From Lachnospiraceae bacterium Phil5 (GTDB lineage: Bacteria; Bacillota; Clostridia; TANB77; CAG-508), in contig NWBM01000003.1 of NCBI GenBank assembly GCA_002633185.1, positions 190,732 through 254,731 of the forward strand: a stretch of DNA of 64,000 nucleotides, read 5' to 3'. Positions 1 to 9,639 of the stretch are shown piece after piece. A model generated the notes under the pieces. It worked only from the letters and a program-made list of their open reading frames with translations. It did not search any database and had not been told where the DNA came from. Numbering within the stretch: position 1 is the stretch's first letter; every line of letters starts with the position of its first letter. The position numbers and the translations under genes are program-made.

Positions 1-1430
1 GTTTCATCTACTCTTCCGTTTATTGCAACTATTGTTAATCCTTCTGGATATTCTCCAGTTGAAAATCCTGTTATTCTTCCATCAAAGAACTTAAAAATTC
101 CTTCTTCTACTATTAGTTCTCCTGTTTCAGGATCTGTTTCATCTGTTATGTTTTGTTGTTTAAAAATACCATATGTTTTTCCTATAACTTGTGGACATAA
201 AGTACTTACAGGAGCTTCATCTACTCCTAATGTTAGTTCGCCATCTAACGCTATCCATATTCCTACTCCATTTCTGCTTACTACTTTTCCTGTTTCGAAT
301 ACGTTTGAATCTTTTACTATTAATGTTGATTCTGTTACTGCTAGCGTTGGACTTGCTGAACTGTTTGAATTTATTGTGAATCCTTTTAGATCTATACTAA
401 CATTGTTTTCATTTGTAATATTTATTGATTCGTTTCTTATATTGTCTAGTAATATTATTTCTACTAATTTATCTTCTTCTGAGGTTGTTTCATTTGCTAA
501 TGCCGCATCATTTATAGCATCTGTTAATGTGTAGTATCTATGTTGTAATATTTTTTCACCGCTGAATGTATTTACACCACTTGTTAAATTCTCTGTATCT
601 GATGGCACTGCTATAATCTGTGCTACATATGGACGTGGTTCAAATTTTACTGCAACATATTTGTCTTCAGTTACATTTGTGAATTTGTCCATTGTTGCAA
701 CTAAAGTTCTTGGATTTTCATCAAAGTCTGTTATTTCAATTCCACCATCTGATTCTTGACCATATGTTCCATCTACTTCATCTCCTGAATATACAATTAT
801 TTTTTCTACTCTGTATCCTGGGCTAGGTGTAAATACTATGTCTTTTGTAGAATGGTCTCCTGAGATAACATCTTCACGAATATTTGTCATTGTTCCGTTT
901 AGTCCAAGTACTCTTCCATCTATTCTGTACTTTTCTACAGTGTAGTAGTATGTAATTTCTATATCTGTTGAAGTAAATTGTCCTGTTACAACTCCTTGTG
1001 CATCACTTGTTGCATTACCTTGTGGATCTATTGTTACACTTGCATACTGATACCCATTACTTGGCAAATATTCTCTTTCTATATCTAGTTCTGTTCCCCC
1101 TATAGATATCTTGTTTTCTGATGATATTAAGTTTGTAACTTCAAAACTTTCTCCCGGATTTCCTTCAAATTCTTCATCTTGTGCTACTGGATTTGATGTT
1201 CCTTGCTCATAGTGGTGTATTGTTACTTTTCCTTGTAATTGTATTGTGAATTTGTTTGTTAATGTTCTCATTGTTGAAATATAAGCATTTACTCCGTTAC
1301 CACTTAATGCAAATGTAAGCACAATTGCTACAATTATGCTTGTTATTACTTTTGCTTTTATCTTTGCCTTTGTAGCTTTGCATTCAACTGTTGCTTCAGC
1401 ACCTTTCTTTTGTTTTTCATTTCTACTCAT
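1..1430 (-). CDS. Large secreted/surface protein, N-terminal part (runs off left edge)
   Basis: An uninterrupted minus-strand frame starts at ATG 1430 behind AAAAGAGG and stays open to position 1, giving 476 codons with no stop, so the C-terminus lies outside the window. Residues 1-25 are basic, followed by a hydrophobic segment (IIVAIVLTFALSG), a signal peptide or signal anchor. A stretch near residue 65 (VTIHHYEQGTSNPV) resembles the start of a MucBP-like repeat. The rest is beta-rich with patches such as FTPSPGYRVEKI and a YYTLTDAINDA segment also typical of large clostridial adhesins, as in the giant gene at the other end of this window. Function is inferred as cell-surface adhesion or matrix; no catalytic motif is visible. 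Confidence 0.7.
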   Translation of the reverse strand, partial: MSRNEKQKKGAEATVECKATKAKIKAKVITSIIVAIVLTFALSGNGVNAYISTMRTLTNKFTIQLQGKVTIHHYEQGTSNPVAQDEEFEGNPGESFEVTNLISSENKISIGGTELDIEREYLPSNGYQYASVTIDPQGNATSDAQGVVTGQFTSTDIEITYYYTVEKYRIDGRVLGLNGTMTNIREDVISGDHSTKDIVFTPSPGYRVEKIIVYSGDEVDGTYGQESDGGIEITDFDENPRTLVATMDKFTNVTEDKYVAVKFEPRPYVAQIIAVPSDTENLTSGVNTFSGEKILQHRYYTLTDAINDAALANETTSEEDKLVEIILLDNIRNESINITNENNVSIDLKGFTINSNSSASPTLAVTESTLIVKDSNVFETGKVVSRNGVGIWIALDGELTLGVDEAPVSTLCPQVIGKTYGIFKQQNITDETDPETGELIVEEGIFKFFDGRITGFSTGEYPEGLTIVAINGRVDE

Positions 1431-1469
1431 TAGTACAACCTCTTTTCTATAACTTTAACTTATAAATAA

Positions 1470-1498
1470 ATTGTAATAAATTTTAATACTATGTTCAA
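1470..1498 (-). promoter_or_regulatory. Sigma-A-type promoter for the left-edge surface protein
   Basis: On the minus strand TTGAAC, a 17-base spacer and TACAAT lie about 40 bases upstream of the start codon. This is seen directly and fits the vegetative consensus. Confidence 0.5.
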
Positions 1499-1648
1499 TA
1501 TAGCTATTTTTATATGATTCTTAATACTTTATTTTCCGTAGTTTAATTATATTTATTTTTTTTACATTACATTTTGTTAACTTTTTTGTAATATTTATAG
1601 GGTTTTTCGTTATAGAAGTTACGGAAGTGGATTTTGTGGAGATTTTTT

Positions 1649-1764
1649 GGATTTTTTGGGACACCTCCAAAAAACATCCTTTCGACTCAAGATGTTTTCT
1701 GGAGGTGTCCCAAAAAATCCTCCTTTCGACTCAAGATGTTTTCTGGAGGTGTCCCAAAAAATCC
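1649..1764. repeat. Dispersed palindromic element, copy a (with duplicated right arm)
   Basis: 30-base arms (1649-1678 and 1691-1720; core GGGACACCTCC / GGAGGTGTCCC) flank a 12-base loop. The loop and right arm are then repeated at 1721-1764. The arms carry a T-run outside on the left and an A-run outside on the right, so the hairpin is not followed by U residues as an intrinsic terminator would be. Related copies lie at 10790, 43682, 45560, 49484, 54189 and 55603. The rest of 1431-1850 is AT-rich spacer in which I see only the promoter for the left gene and the ribosome binding site for the next one. Confidence 0.8.
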
Positions 1765-1850
1765 ACCAAAATTTGTCAAATATTGTTTGTTATGTTATAA
1801 TTAATGTATCTGGAGTTAATCCAGCCATATTTTTTAAGGGAGGAATAACC

Positions 1851-3092
1851 ATGAAGAAGAATCTTTTACGGTTTGCAGCAGCTTTGTTTTTCTCAACACT
1901 TTTCTACGTTTTATTTGGTGTATGCGCAGAAGGTGTGAAAGATTCTAAGTATTCTGTTGCAACAGCTGTTGAACTTCAAAAGTTCTTAACAGCTCAAAGC
2001 ACATCTGTCAGCCAGGATTGTGACATTAATTCTGATGGCAAAATTAACGCAATCGATATGACACTTCTAAAACGGTATTTGATTTATGGTGAACCTGGTT
2101 CTGATACTACAACTACAACCACAATCATAACAGATACAACTACCGTAACAACAACGACTTCTATTTCCACACCAACTACCACAACAAAAGTTGGCTATGG
2201 CCTCATTCAGCAGGCTATTGAAGAAGTTTCTGTAACAGACACAACTATTCCCAAGTATAAAGGAGAATATTGTGAAGCAACTGATGCAGTATTTTTGTGT
2301 AACATTGAAGGAACAACCTACGCGTATACCTTGCTTGCGGAGAAACCAACTAATTCTCTTGCAATGCTGACCAATATTAATTTGATCAAAGGTTTACACG
2401 TATGGCTGTACAATGGTTCTGAGGTCCCTGTGTCTATAGATGACGCACTGCCCAATACCGATGGTTTGACATTTACTGCTAATGATCCTTCAGCACCCAA
2501 CCAAGAATTTACTTATGAATTAAAACCTTATTTTCAAATCTTTACTTCTGATATTACTAGCGTAGCTAAAAAAATTGCAAGCAACGGCACTCAGTATGGT
2601 TTTAATATTGCAAATTATGACTACAATTTAAGTGGAAAATTGGAGTATGAAGATGTCAAAATCATGGTGCAATATTTCACTTCAGAATTGCACAACATGT
2701 TCTGGCGTTTGAATGATGGATGCTTTTGGCGTTATACTTATTATTTGCCCACTCTTGGACATACTAATGTAGCATTTATTAAAACAGAAGAAACTAAGCC
2801 TGTTACTTGGGCCATCAACATTCCTACAAAAGACTTTTGCCCGGATATTCCATATGCTTCAGCAACCGTTCCTGTTCAGATTTTACCTGGTAGTATGATT
2901 GATGAACTTGCGGATTACCCTGAAAATACAGAAATGTCTGATAGCACATGTGATTATATTGCATGGCTTCCTACGGAAAACACATGGGCAAAAGTTGCCA
3001 AGGATAGTGAAGAATGGTGGTTCCAAGGTGGATTCTATGTATTCCTTCTGGATGATGACGGTAACTACCGTAAAGAATGGAATCGTCCTTGA
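1851..3092 (+). CDS. Dockerin-containing secreted protein
   Basis: The 413-residue product starts at ATG 1851 behind GGGAGGAATAACC; the longer in-frame extension to 1647 runs through the palindromic repeat and lacks a ribosome site. Residues 1-25 form a signal peptide. An EF-hand-like dockerin segment follows (DINSDGKINAIDMTLLKRYL), then a Thr-rich linker of the type common in Ruminococcus secreted proteins. A second calcium-loop-like segment is seen mid-protein (DYNLSGKLEYEDVKIMVQYF). The remaining domain, with many Trp/Tyr, is not one I recognise. Dockerins bind cohesins on scaffoldins; no cohesin is visible here. Codon use is less AT-rich than in the neighbours, and the gene is isolated between a repeat and a terminator, which suggests acquisition from a Ruminococcus-like donor (inference). 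Confidence 0.75.
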   Translation: MKKNLLRFAAALFFSTLFYVLFGVCAEGVKDSKYSVATAVELQKFLTAQSTSVSQDCDINSDGKINAIDMTLLKRYLIYGEPGSDTTTTTTIITDTTTVTTTTSISTPTTTTKVGYGLIQQAIEEVSVTDTTIPKYKGEYCEATDAVFLCNIEGTTYAYTLLAEKPTNSLAMLTNINLIKGLHVWLYNGSEVPVSIDDALPNTDGLTFTANDPSAPNQEFTYELKPYFQIFTSDITSVAKKIASNGTQYGFNIANYDYNLSGKLEYEDVKIMVQYFTSELHNMFWRLNDGCFWRYTYYLPTLGHTNVAFIKTEETKPVTWAINIPTKDFCPDIPYASATVPVQILPGSMIDELADYPENTEMSDSTCDYIAWLPTENTWAKVAKDSEEWWFQGGFYVFLLDDDGNYRKEWNRP

Positions 3093-3136
3093 TTTCTTAA
3101 CTTAATGTTTGATTTCAGGATTTTAATTCCATAATC

Positions 3137-3173
3137 AAAAATCGCAGAAACTTTTTGTTCCTGCGATTTTTTT
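3137..3173. terminator. Bidirectional intrinsic terminator
   Basis: AATCGCAG and CTGCGATT form a stem with a 13-base loop, flanked by A-run and T-run on the two sides. It sits between the convergent dockerin gene and gyrA and can serve both strands. Confidence 0.85.
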
Positions 3174-3186
3174 GTTTGTTTTTTTA

Positions 3187-5631
3187 TTATTTTTCTTCTT
3201 CCTCAACATCTGGTGCTATAATTTCAACACTAACAACTTTTGCTCCATCATTTGTTCTAATTAATGTAACACCTTGTGTTGATCTTCCAAGAATACTAAT
3301 ATCTTTAACATTAATTCTTATTATTGTTCCTTTATCTGTAATTAACATTACATCTTCATCACCATTTGCAATTCTTATTCCTACTATATTTCCGGTTTTT
3401 GGTGTTACTTTATATGTAATAACTCCTTTTCCGCCTCTGTTTTGGACTCTGTATTCTTCAAGCTCTGTTCTCTTTCCAAATCCATTTTCTGTAATTGCAA
3501 GAAGTGTTGCGTTTTTAGATGCTATAACAGATTCCATTCCTATAACAAAATCGTCTTTGTCTAATCTAATTCCAATTACACCTTGGGCTGTTCTTCCTAC
3601 TGGACGTACATCTTTTTCATCGAATGTAATACACATACCTTTTCTTGTAACTAGAACTACATTATCTTCTCCGTCTGTTAAACGTACATCTATTAATTCA
3701 TCTTCACCTTTTAGTGTTATTGCTAATAAACCTGTTTTTCTTGCTGAATTATATTCATTTAATGCTGTTTTCTTAATTAATCCATCACGTGTTGCCATTA
3801 ATAAATATTTTCCTTCAGCAAAATTTTGTAATGGAATTACTGCTGATATTTTTTCTCCTGGGTCTAAGCTTAATAGATTTACAATTGCTGTTCCCTTTGC
3901 AGTTCTGCCGGCTTCAGGAATTTCGTATCCTCTTAATCTATACAATTTTCCTTTATTACTAAAGAATAAAATTGTGTCATGTGTTGATGCTGTAAATATT
4001 TGTTTTACAAAGTCATCTTCTTTTGTTGTCATTCCTGTAATACCTTTTCCACCACGTTTTTGACTCTTATATGTATCTATTGGCATTCTCTTGATATATC
4101 CAAAATGTGTTAGGGCTACAACAGTTTGCTCTTCTTCTATTAAATCTTCAACATTGAATTCGCCTTCTGCTGCAACAATTTTTGTTAATCTTTCATCACC
4201 ATATTTTTCTTTTATTTCTAGTAATTCTTCTTTAATTATGTCATATACTAATTGTTCATTGCTTAAAATTTCTTTTAAATGAGCAATTAATTTCATTAAT
4301 TCGTTATATTCTTCTTCTATTTTTTCACGTTGCAATCCAGATAATGTTTTTAATCTCATATCTAATATAGCTTGTGCTTGAATATCAGATAATCCAAATC
4401 TTTCCATTAATCTTTCTTTTGCATCATCATAAGAAGAACGAATTATATTAATTACTTCATCAATATTATCTAAAGCAATTTTTAATCCTTCTAATATATG
4501 AGCTCTTGCTAATGCTTTATCTAATTCGAATTGTGTTCTACGTAGAATTACTTCTTTTCTGTGATTTATATAATGATCTAGACATTGTCTTAATGTTAAT
4601 ATTTTTGGTTCTCCATCAACTAATGCTAATAAAATTGCACCAAAAGTATCTTGCATTTGTGTGAATTTGTATAATTGATTTAAAACAACTTGTGCATTTG
4701 CATCTCTTTTTAATTCAATTACAACTCTTACTTTATCAATTCTATCTGATTCATCTCTTAAGTCTGCAATTCCTTCAATTCTTTTATCCCTAGCTAATGC
4801 AGCAATATTTTCAATTAATTTTGCTTTATTAACTTGATATGGTAAAGATGTTACAACAATTCTTTGTTTATTATTACTCATTTCTTCAATTTCAGCTTCT
4901 GCTCTTACTGTAATTTTTCCTCTACCTGTTGTATATGCTTCCTTAATTCCTTCTCTTCCTAATATTAAACCACCTGTTGGGAAATCTGGTCCTTTAATTA
5001 TTGACATTAATTCTTCATCATTTGTTTCAGGATGTTCAATAATTCTTACTATACCATTTATAACCTCTGTTAAGTTATGTGGTGGAATATTTGTTGCCAT
5101 ACCTACGGCAATACCTGATGAACCATTTATTAATAATGTTGGTATTCTTGCAGGAAGAACTGTAGGCTCTTGTAATCTATCGTCATAGTTTGGCATGAAG
5201 TCTACTGTATTTTTTTCGATATCTGTAAGCATTAGTTCAGCAATTTTTGCCATTCTTGCTTCAGTGTACCTCATTGCGGCAGCTCCATCACCATCTATTG
5301 AACCAAAATTTCCATGTCCATCTACCAAAGGATATCTTAAAGAAAAGTCTTGAGCCATTCTTACCATTGCATCATAAACAGAAGAATCTCCATGAGGATG
5401 ATAACGTCCTAAAACTGATCCAACTGTGTTAGCACATTTTCTGTAAGGCTTGTCTGATGTAATACCATCTTCGTACATAGCATATAAAATTCTTCTATGA
5501 ACTGGCTTCAAACCATCTCTAACATCTGGTAGAGCACGTGAAACAATAACACTCATTGCGTAATCAATATACGATGTTTTCATCTCTGTTTCAATGTCTC
5601 TTTGAATAATTTTTCCATCATTTGAATCCAT
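3187..5631 (-). CDS. gyrA: DNA gyrase subunit A
   Basis: The 814-residue product has normal family length. GyrA cuts and rejoins DNA in the A2B2 gyrase that introduces negative supercoils. The catalytic tyrosine lies in [10 protein letters not shown] (about residue 122), and the C-terminal DNA-wrapping domain carries a GyrA box QKRGGKG (one Arg-to-Lys change from the usual QRRGGKG). The C-terminus is acidic (VEEEEK). The start ATG 5631 follows AGAGGTAAAAAT. In most clostridia gyrA follows gyrB directly; here about 5 kb of other genes lie between them, and gyrA has its own promoter at 5667-5695. Confidence 0.98.
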   Translation of the reverse strand: MDSNDGKIIQRDIETEMKTSYIDYAMSVIVSRALPDVRDGLKPVHRRILYAMYEDGITSDKPYRKCANTVGSVLGRYHPHGDSSVYDAMVRMAQDFSLRYPLVDGHGNFGSIDGDGAAAMRYTEARMAKIAELMLTDIEKNTVDFMPNYDDRLQEPTVLPARIPTLLINGSSGIAVGMATNIPPHNLTEVINGIVRIIEHPETNDEELMSIIKGPDFPTGGLILGREGIKEAYTTGRGKITVRAEAEIEEMSNNKQRIVVTSLPYQVNKAKLIENIAALARDKRIEGIADLRDESDRIDKVRVVIELKRDANAQVVLNQLYKFTQMQDTFGAILLALVDGEPKILTLRQCLDHYINHRKEVILRRTQFELDKALARAHILEGLKIALDNIDEVINIIRSSYDDAKERLMERFGLSDIQAQAILDMRLKTLSGLQREKIEEEYNELMKLIAHLKEILSNEQLVYDIIKEELLEIKEKYGDERLTKIVAAEGEFNVEDLIEEEQTVVALTHFGYIKRMPIDTYKSQKRGGKGITGMTTKEDDFVKQIFTASTHDTILFFSNKGKLYRLRGYEIPEAGRTAKGTAIVNLLSLDPGEKISAVIPLQNFAEGKYLLMATRDGLIKKTALNEYNSARKTGLLAITLKGEDELIDVRLTDGEDNVVLVTRKGMCITFDEKDVRPVGRTAQGVIGIRLDKDDFVIGMESVIASKNATLLAITENGFGKRTELEEYRVQNRGGKGVITYKVTPKTGNIVGIRIANGDEDVMLITDKGTIIRINVKDISILGRSTQGVTLIRTNDGAKVVSVEIIAPDVEEEEK

Positions 5632-5666
5632 ATTTTTACCTCTTTTCTTGTATTTTAACTTCCTTT

Positions 5667-5695
5667 ATTATACTAAAACACAAAAAAATATGCAA
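5667..5695 (-). promoter_or_regulatory. Promoter of gyrA
   Basis: On the minus strand TTGCAT, a 17-base spacer and TATAAT lie about 35 bases upstream of the gyrA start. It is a near-consensus sigma-A promoter, consistent with gyrA being transcribed separately from gyrB. Confidence 0.65.
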
Positions 5696-5733
5696 CACTA
5701 AAACCCGAATTTCCGTAACTTTTTTGCTTATAT

Positions 5734-5891
5734 GCATACTGCATTTTTAAGCCATTCTATAATATGGTGGATGAACAAAATCTTTAATAGAAAAAAATAA
5801 TTTTAGGGGTATGTTTTTTTTCATAAAGAAAGGAGGTCTTTATGATCTTAAAGAAATAAGTATTATAGAATAGCTTAAAAATGCAGTATAC
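5734..5891. repeat. Long inverted repeat between the VirB4 module and gyrA
   Basis: 31-base arms at 5734-5764 and 5861-5891 match at 29 positions. In a minus-strand transcript both differences would be G-U pairs, whereas in a plus-strand transcript they would be A-C clashes, so a minus-strand RNA hairpin is favoured. The loop holds AAAGGAGGTC followed by a five-codon frame (MILKK, 5842-5859) on the plus strand. Read on the minus strand the same stretch is CCTCCTTTCT, identical to the usual 3' end of 16S rRNA. It could be a 3' structure for the upstream operon, a small MITE-like element, or an untranslated RNA. Confidence 0.6.
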
Positions 5892-5904
5892 ATTAATTAA
5901 GTTT

Positions 5905-6624
5905 TTAATTTAAATTATTTGATAATTCTAAATAAATATTATCGAAATCAAAATCGTTTGAATTGCTAATTAAATCGTGAATATTTTTTATTTTATTAAT
6001 ATTTTCTACTATATTTTTTATTGGTAAAATATTTTTTTCTTCTTTTTCTATTTTCTTAAATTCTTTATTTATTCCAGATAAATCTTTTTTGGAATAATAT
6101 TTATTCCAATTATTTATATATTTTTCTAATTTTGTTAATGATTTATTTTCTTTATTAAATTCATTATCTATATCTTTTTCAATATTTTTAATAATTTCTT
6201 TTTTCCCAGATTTAATTAATTTCCCCACTGATTCAGGAATTATTTTTTCTTTTGTTAGTGTCTTTATGAGAGAGTCAATTGCATCTGAAATGCCATCAAT
6301 AATGCCACCCTCTTTTATTGCATTTTTTGCTTGATCAACATTTTCAAAATTCCCTGTAAAAATTCCTAAGGTTGTTTTTCCTAAATTAATTGCTTCTTCA
6401 ACTGCCTTTTCTACCGCTGAATTTAACCCTTCTGATATTAATGTGTCTTTTACTTCTATCACTTCATCTTCTATAAAATCTGGCATGATATATTTTAAAC
6501 CCTGATCAACTGCAAAATTTACAACTTGTCCTAATCTAGATTTTAAAAAATTATCCTGTATTTGACTAAAATCCACCTCTTTTAATTTATTTCCAATTTC
6601 ATTAATATTATCTAATAATTGCAT
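5905..6624 (-). CDS. Hypothetical protein, last gene of the VirB4/TadZ-like module
   Basis: I do not recognise this product of about 239 residues. ATG 6624 is preferred over ATG 6633 because AGAAAGG sits at the right distance only from the former. There is no signal peptide or clear membrane span. Residues 60-115 alternate small and hydrophobic residues (GKTTLGIFTG, GGIIDGISDAIDSLI) as in amphipathic helices, and the C-terminal half is a Lys/Asn/Glu-rich, probably coiled-coil region. It starts 20 bases after the preceding TadZ-like gene and is likely in its operon. Given the neighbours it might be a cargo or accessory component, but nothing in the sequence proves that. Confidence 0.6.
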   Translation of the reverse strand: MQLLDNINEIGNKLKEVDFSQIQDNFLKSRLGQVVNFAVDQGLKYIMPDFIEDEVIEVKDTLISEGLNSAVEKAVEEAINLGKTTLGIFTGNFENVDQAKNAIKEGGIIDGISDAIDSLIKTLTKEKIIPESVGKLIKSGKKEIIKNIEKDIDNEFNKENKSLTKLEKYINNWNKYYSKKDLSGINKEFKKIEKEEKNILPIKNIVENINKIKNIHDLISNSNDFDFDNIYLELSNNLN

Positions 6625-6644
6625 AATAATCATCCTTTCTATTT

Positions 6645-7829
6645 TTAAATAATTATTTTTTTTGCAATTTTTTTAAAATTATTATTTATTAAAAAATTGC
6701 ATTTTAAATTCTTATTAATAAAAAAATTATAATTTTTAAAATAATTTAAATAACCAATTATTTCATATTCCGAAAAAATATTTTTTAAAATTATTTTATT
6801 AATTTTAAATTTATTACATTTATTAAAAATAATTTTTATTTTATTTTTATCAATATTTTGCTTTAAATATTTATTTAAAATTCTTTTACTTTTACTAATT
6901 TCTAGTAAATTATTTTCTGTTAAATAAATACATTTATCACTTATTTCTGTTATCTCTTTTATGTGTTCAAAAAAATATTCTGATGTTGTATCAATAATTA
7001 TTGCATCATAATTATTTAATAATAAACCAATTAATTTTTTTAATTTTTCATAATTTAATTTATTTTTATTATTAAATATTAAATTAATTTCTGATAATAA
7101 ATCTATTTTATTATTTATTTTTATAATCAAATCAAAAATATTAAAATTATTATTTTGATATTTATTAATTAAAAAATTATTTATTTTTTTTGAATATTTT
7201 TTTACTCCAAAAATTGTATGAATACTTTTATTTAAAATATCAAAATCAATTATTAATATTTTATTATAATAATTTTCTAATTCCTTTGATAGAACTGAAG
7301 AAAAAATACTTTTTCCTGAACCATTATTTCCTAAAACAGAAATAATTATCTTTTTATTTATATTATTTTCTTTTTTTATTATTTTTTCTTTATTTTTATA
7401 TTTTTCTTCATAAATAATATTTTTTAATTCATCAATTTCTTTTTGAATTTCATTTTTATATTTTTCCATTTTTTCATCTTCATTAATTATTTTTATTAAA
7501 TTGTCTATATTTATTTTATTTAAATATAAAATCCTATAAATTCCTTTTTTATTTAATATTTTTTCTAGCTCTTGATTATATTTTTCTAATATAATAATTA
7601 TTTTTATATTTGAATTATTTTCTTGAATCTTTTCTATTAATTCTTCTAATCTATAATTCCCTGGTAATAATTGATTTAAAATTAAATAATCAATTTTTTT
7701 ATTTATTTCTAAAATCTCCAATACTCCATCTTGATATTGAATATCATTATTTATTATATTAAATAATTTATATTTTTTTAATTCATTATTTATTTTGGGA
7801 TTTCCAACTGCTGTTAAAATATTTTTAAT
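6645..7829 (-). CDS. TadZ/CpaE-like protein: receiver-like domain plus P-loop ATPase
   Basis: The 394-residue product probably begins at an ATT codon at 7829. GGAGG (7842-7838) sits eight bases upstream, the frame then reads as initiator Met followed by KNILTAVGNPKIN, and ATT overlaps the TAA of the preceding gene as ATTAA, like the usual ATGA coupling. The only classical start, TTG 7844, abuts the ribosome site itself. Residues 1-110 look like a degenerate response-regulator receiver fold. The ATPase has GNNGSGKS near residue 165, ILIIDFD near residue 190 and a hydrophobic strand ending in D (NYDAIIID) as Walker B. CpaE/TadZ proteins localise secretion machines. Composition is extreme, with Asn, Ile and Lys dominating. 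The family assignment is moderately sure; the role is inferred. Confidence 0.65.
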   Translation of the reverse strand: MKNILTAVGNPKINNELKKYKLFNIINNDIQYQDGVLEILEINKKIDYLILNQLLPGNYRLEELIEKIQENNSNIKIIIILEKYNQELEKILNKKGIYRILYLNKINIDNLIKIINEDEKMEKYKNEIQKEIDELKNIIYEEKYKNKEKIIKKENNINKKIIISVLGNNGSGKSIFSSVLSKELENYYNKILIIDFDILNKSIHTIFGVKKYSKKINNFLINKYQNNNFNIFDLIIKINNKIDLLSEINLIFNNKNKLNYEKLKKLIGLLLNNYDAIIIDTTSEYFFEHIKEITEISDKCIYLTENNLLEISKSKRILNKYLKQNIDKNKIKIIFNKCNKFKINKIILKNIFSEYEIIGYLNYFKNYNFFINKNLKCNFLINNNFKKIAKKIII

Positions 7830-9630
7830 TTTTATTACCTCCAATTATATTTTTTTCAAAATCTCCAGCTTCAATTTTAATTAATAAATGATCATCTCCT
7901 GCAAACATTAAACTCTCTCCTCTTTTTAATGATTTAATTTCTATTTTTTCTTTTTCAGAAATATTAGAATATTTTTCTAATAAATTAATATTTTCTTCCT
8001 CTATGGAAAAAAAATTTTTTATGCTTGAATTATTTAATATACTTCTTCCATAAATTCCATCATCTAAACTAAATAAATCAGATATATCCTGAGTTATTGC
8101 TATTGCACTTCCCCCATATTTTCTAATTGTTTTAAATATTTTATATATAAATGATGCAACATTTTTATTAGATGTTACTCCAATTAACCTCCAAATTTCA
8201 TCTAAATAAATCGCTTTTTTTATTTCTCTATTTTTTTTAATTTTGTCCCAAAATAATTCAGTAAAAATATACATACCATATTTTAAATTTTCTTCTCCTA
8301 ATTCATATACATCTGCTAAAATTAATTTATTATTTATTTCTATATTTGTATAATTATTTAAAAAATTCATTGAGCCTTTTATAAATGGTAATAATTTTAT
8401 TTTATATTTTTCTGTATTTTTATCTTCAGATAAAACTTTATATAAATCTTCTAAAATTGGCATTTCTTTTGATTTTTTAAAATTTATTTTTTTATTTATT
8501 TTTTCATCATAATATTCATACAAACTCGAATCATCAAATGTAATATTTTTTCTTCTATATACTTCAATTAATTTATTTTCTAAAATTGCTTTTTCTTCTT
8601 CATTTAGTTCACCAAAAATTAAATTAAAAAATCCAATTAATTTAATTAATTTAGTTGCTAAATATCCTTTTTCTGTATCTTCTAAACTTTCCTCTCTTAT
8701 GTCAAAAATATTAATATATGTTCCTGAATTTGGTCCAATTTTTAATATAGTGCCATCTAGTTCTTCACACATTTTTAAATATTCTCTTTCTGGATCAATT
8801 ATATATTGCTCTATTCCTAACAGCCTATATCTTAAAATAATTAATTTTGTATAAAAAGATTTTCCTGCACCACTAGTTCCAAAAATACACATATTTGCAT
8901 TTTTATATTTATCATTATTATATCTATCAATAAATACTAATGAATTATTATAAATATTTGTTCCAATAAATATCCCGTTTTCATCAAAAATTGATGATGA
9001 AACAAATGAATATGTTCCAATTAATCCGCTTGTTAGTATATTTCTTCTTGCATTTTCTTTAATATTATTTAAATTTTGCATTAATGGCAAAGTGCTTTTA
9101 TAGCCATCTTCTTGTCTGAAATAAGCTTTTTTACTTTGCATTCCTTTTCCTTGTAACAAGCCTTCAATTTTATTTAAAATATATTCTAATTCTTTTTTAT
9201 CTTTTGAAAATACTGTTATATAAATATATAAAAAATATAAATCTTCATTATTAACTTGAATTTCTTTTCTTATATATTTTGCATCATTATATGTAAAAGC
9301 TGCTATATCAATATCTTGCCTATTTTCTCCATACATTTTTAAATCTGATCCAACATTTCCAATATGATAGGTTAATTCTCTTATTGTTTTATAATTATCC
9401 TGTTTTTCATAAAAAATAGAAATATTAATATTATTATTTATTTCTATTATATTTTTTAATAATAAATCATTATTTTCTCTTCCGTAATTTGTAATAATTA
9501 ATGTTGAATAATATACTCCATCAATTTCAATATATTTTGGATTATTTAAATTAATATATGATGGCGACAATAAATCTTTATCTGTATATAATCCTTTATA
9601 AAAATTTATTTCATCCTTTATTTTTTTCAC
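7825..9630 (-). CDS. VirB4/TraE-type conjugation or secretion ATPase
   Basis: The 601-residue product starts at ATG 9630 behind TAGGAGGTGAAAAAA. It shows the VirB4 ATPase signature: Walker A GTSGAGKS near residue 250, then a YIIDPEREY strand, Walker B KKAIYLDEIWRL near residue 470, and the ITQD motif after it. Residues 1-200 are the N-terminal VirB4 region. VirB4 proteins power type IV secretion and conjugative pilus assembly at the inner membrane. The protein is shorter than usual because the extreme N-terminal part appears to be encoded separately by the gene just upstream (9-base gap). No relaxase, coupling protein, VirB6/VirB8, integrase or attachment repeats are seen nearby, so this is not a recognisable complete conjugative element. 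Confidence 0.85.
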   Translation of the reverse strand: MKKIKDEINFYKGLYTDKDLLSPSYINLNNPKYIEIDGVYYSTLIITNYGRENNDLLLKNIIEINNNINISIFYEKQDNYKTIRELTYHIGNVGSDLKMYGENRQDIDIAAFTYNDAKYIRKEIQVNNEDLYFLYIYITVFSKDKKELEYILNKIEGLLQGKGMQSKKAYFRQEDGYKSTLPLMQNLNNIKENARRNILTSGLIGTYSFVSSSIFDENGIFIGTNIYNNSLVFIDRYNNDKYKNANMCIFGTSGAGKSFYTKLIILRYRLLGIEQYIIDPEREYLKMCEELDGTILKIGPNSGTYINIFDIREESLEDTEKGYLATKLIKLIGFFNLIFGELNEEEKAILENKLIEVYRRKNITFDDSSLYEYYDEKINKKINFKKSKEMPILEDLYKVLSEDKNTEKYKIKLLPFIKGSMNFLNNYTNIEINNKLILADVYELGEENLKYGMYIFTELFWDKIKKNREIKKAIYLDEIWRLIGVTSNKNVASFIYKIFKTIRKYGGSAIAITQDISDLFSLDDGIYGRSILNNSSIKNFFSIEEENINLLEKYSNISEKEKIEIKSLKRGESLMFAGDDHLLIKIEAGDFEKNIIGGNKN

Positions 9631-9639
9631 CTCCTAAAT

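Noticed and set aside
1649-1764. Palindromic elements as ordinary intrinsic terminators
   Set aside because: The stems are followed by A residues, not U residues, in either reading; several copies are only half hairpins.
3155-4063. Long plus-strand frame opposite gyrA
   Set aside because: It is antisense to a certain gene and its product is a hydrophobic shadow without a start site.
5842-5859. Five-codon frame MILKK after a strong ribosome site as a gene
   Set aside because: Too short to support, and the pairing evidence favours the opposite strand being transcribed.
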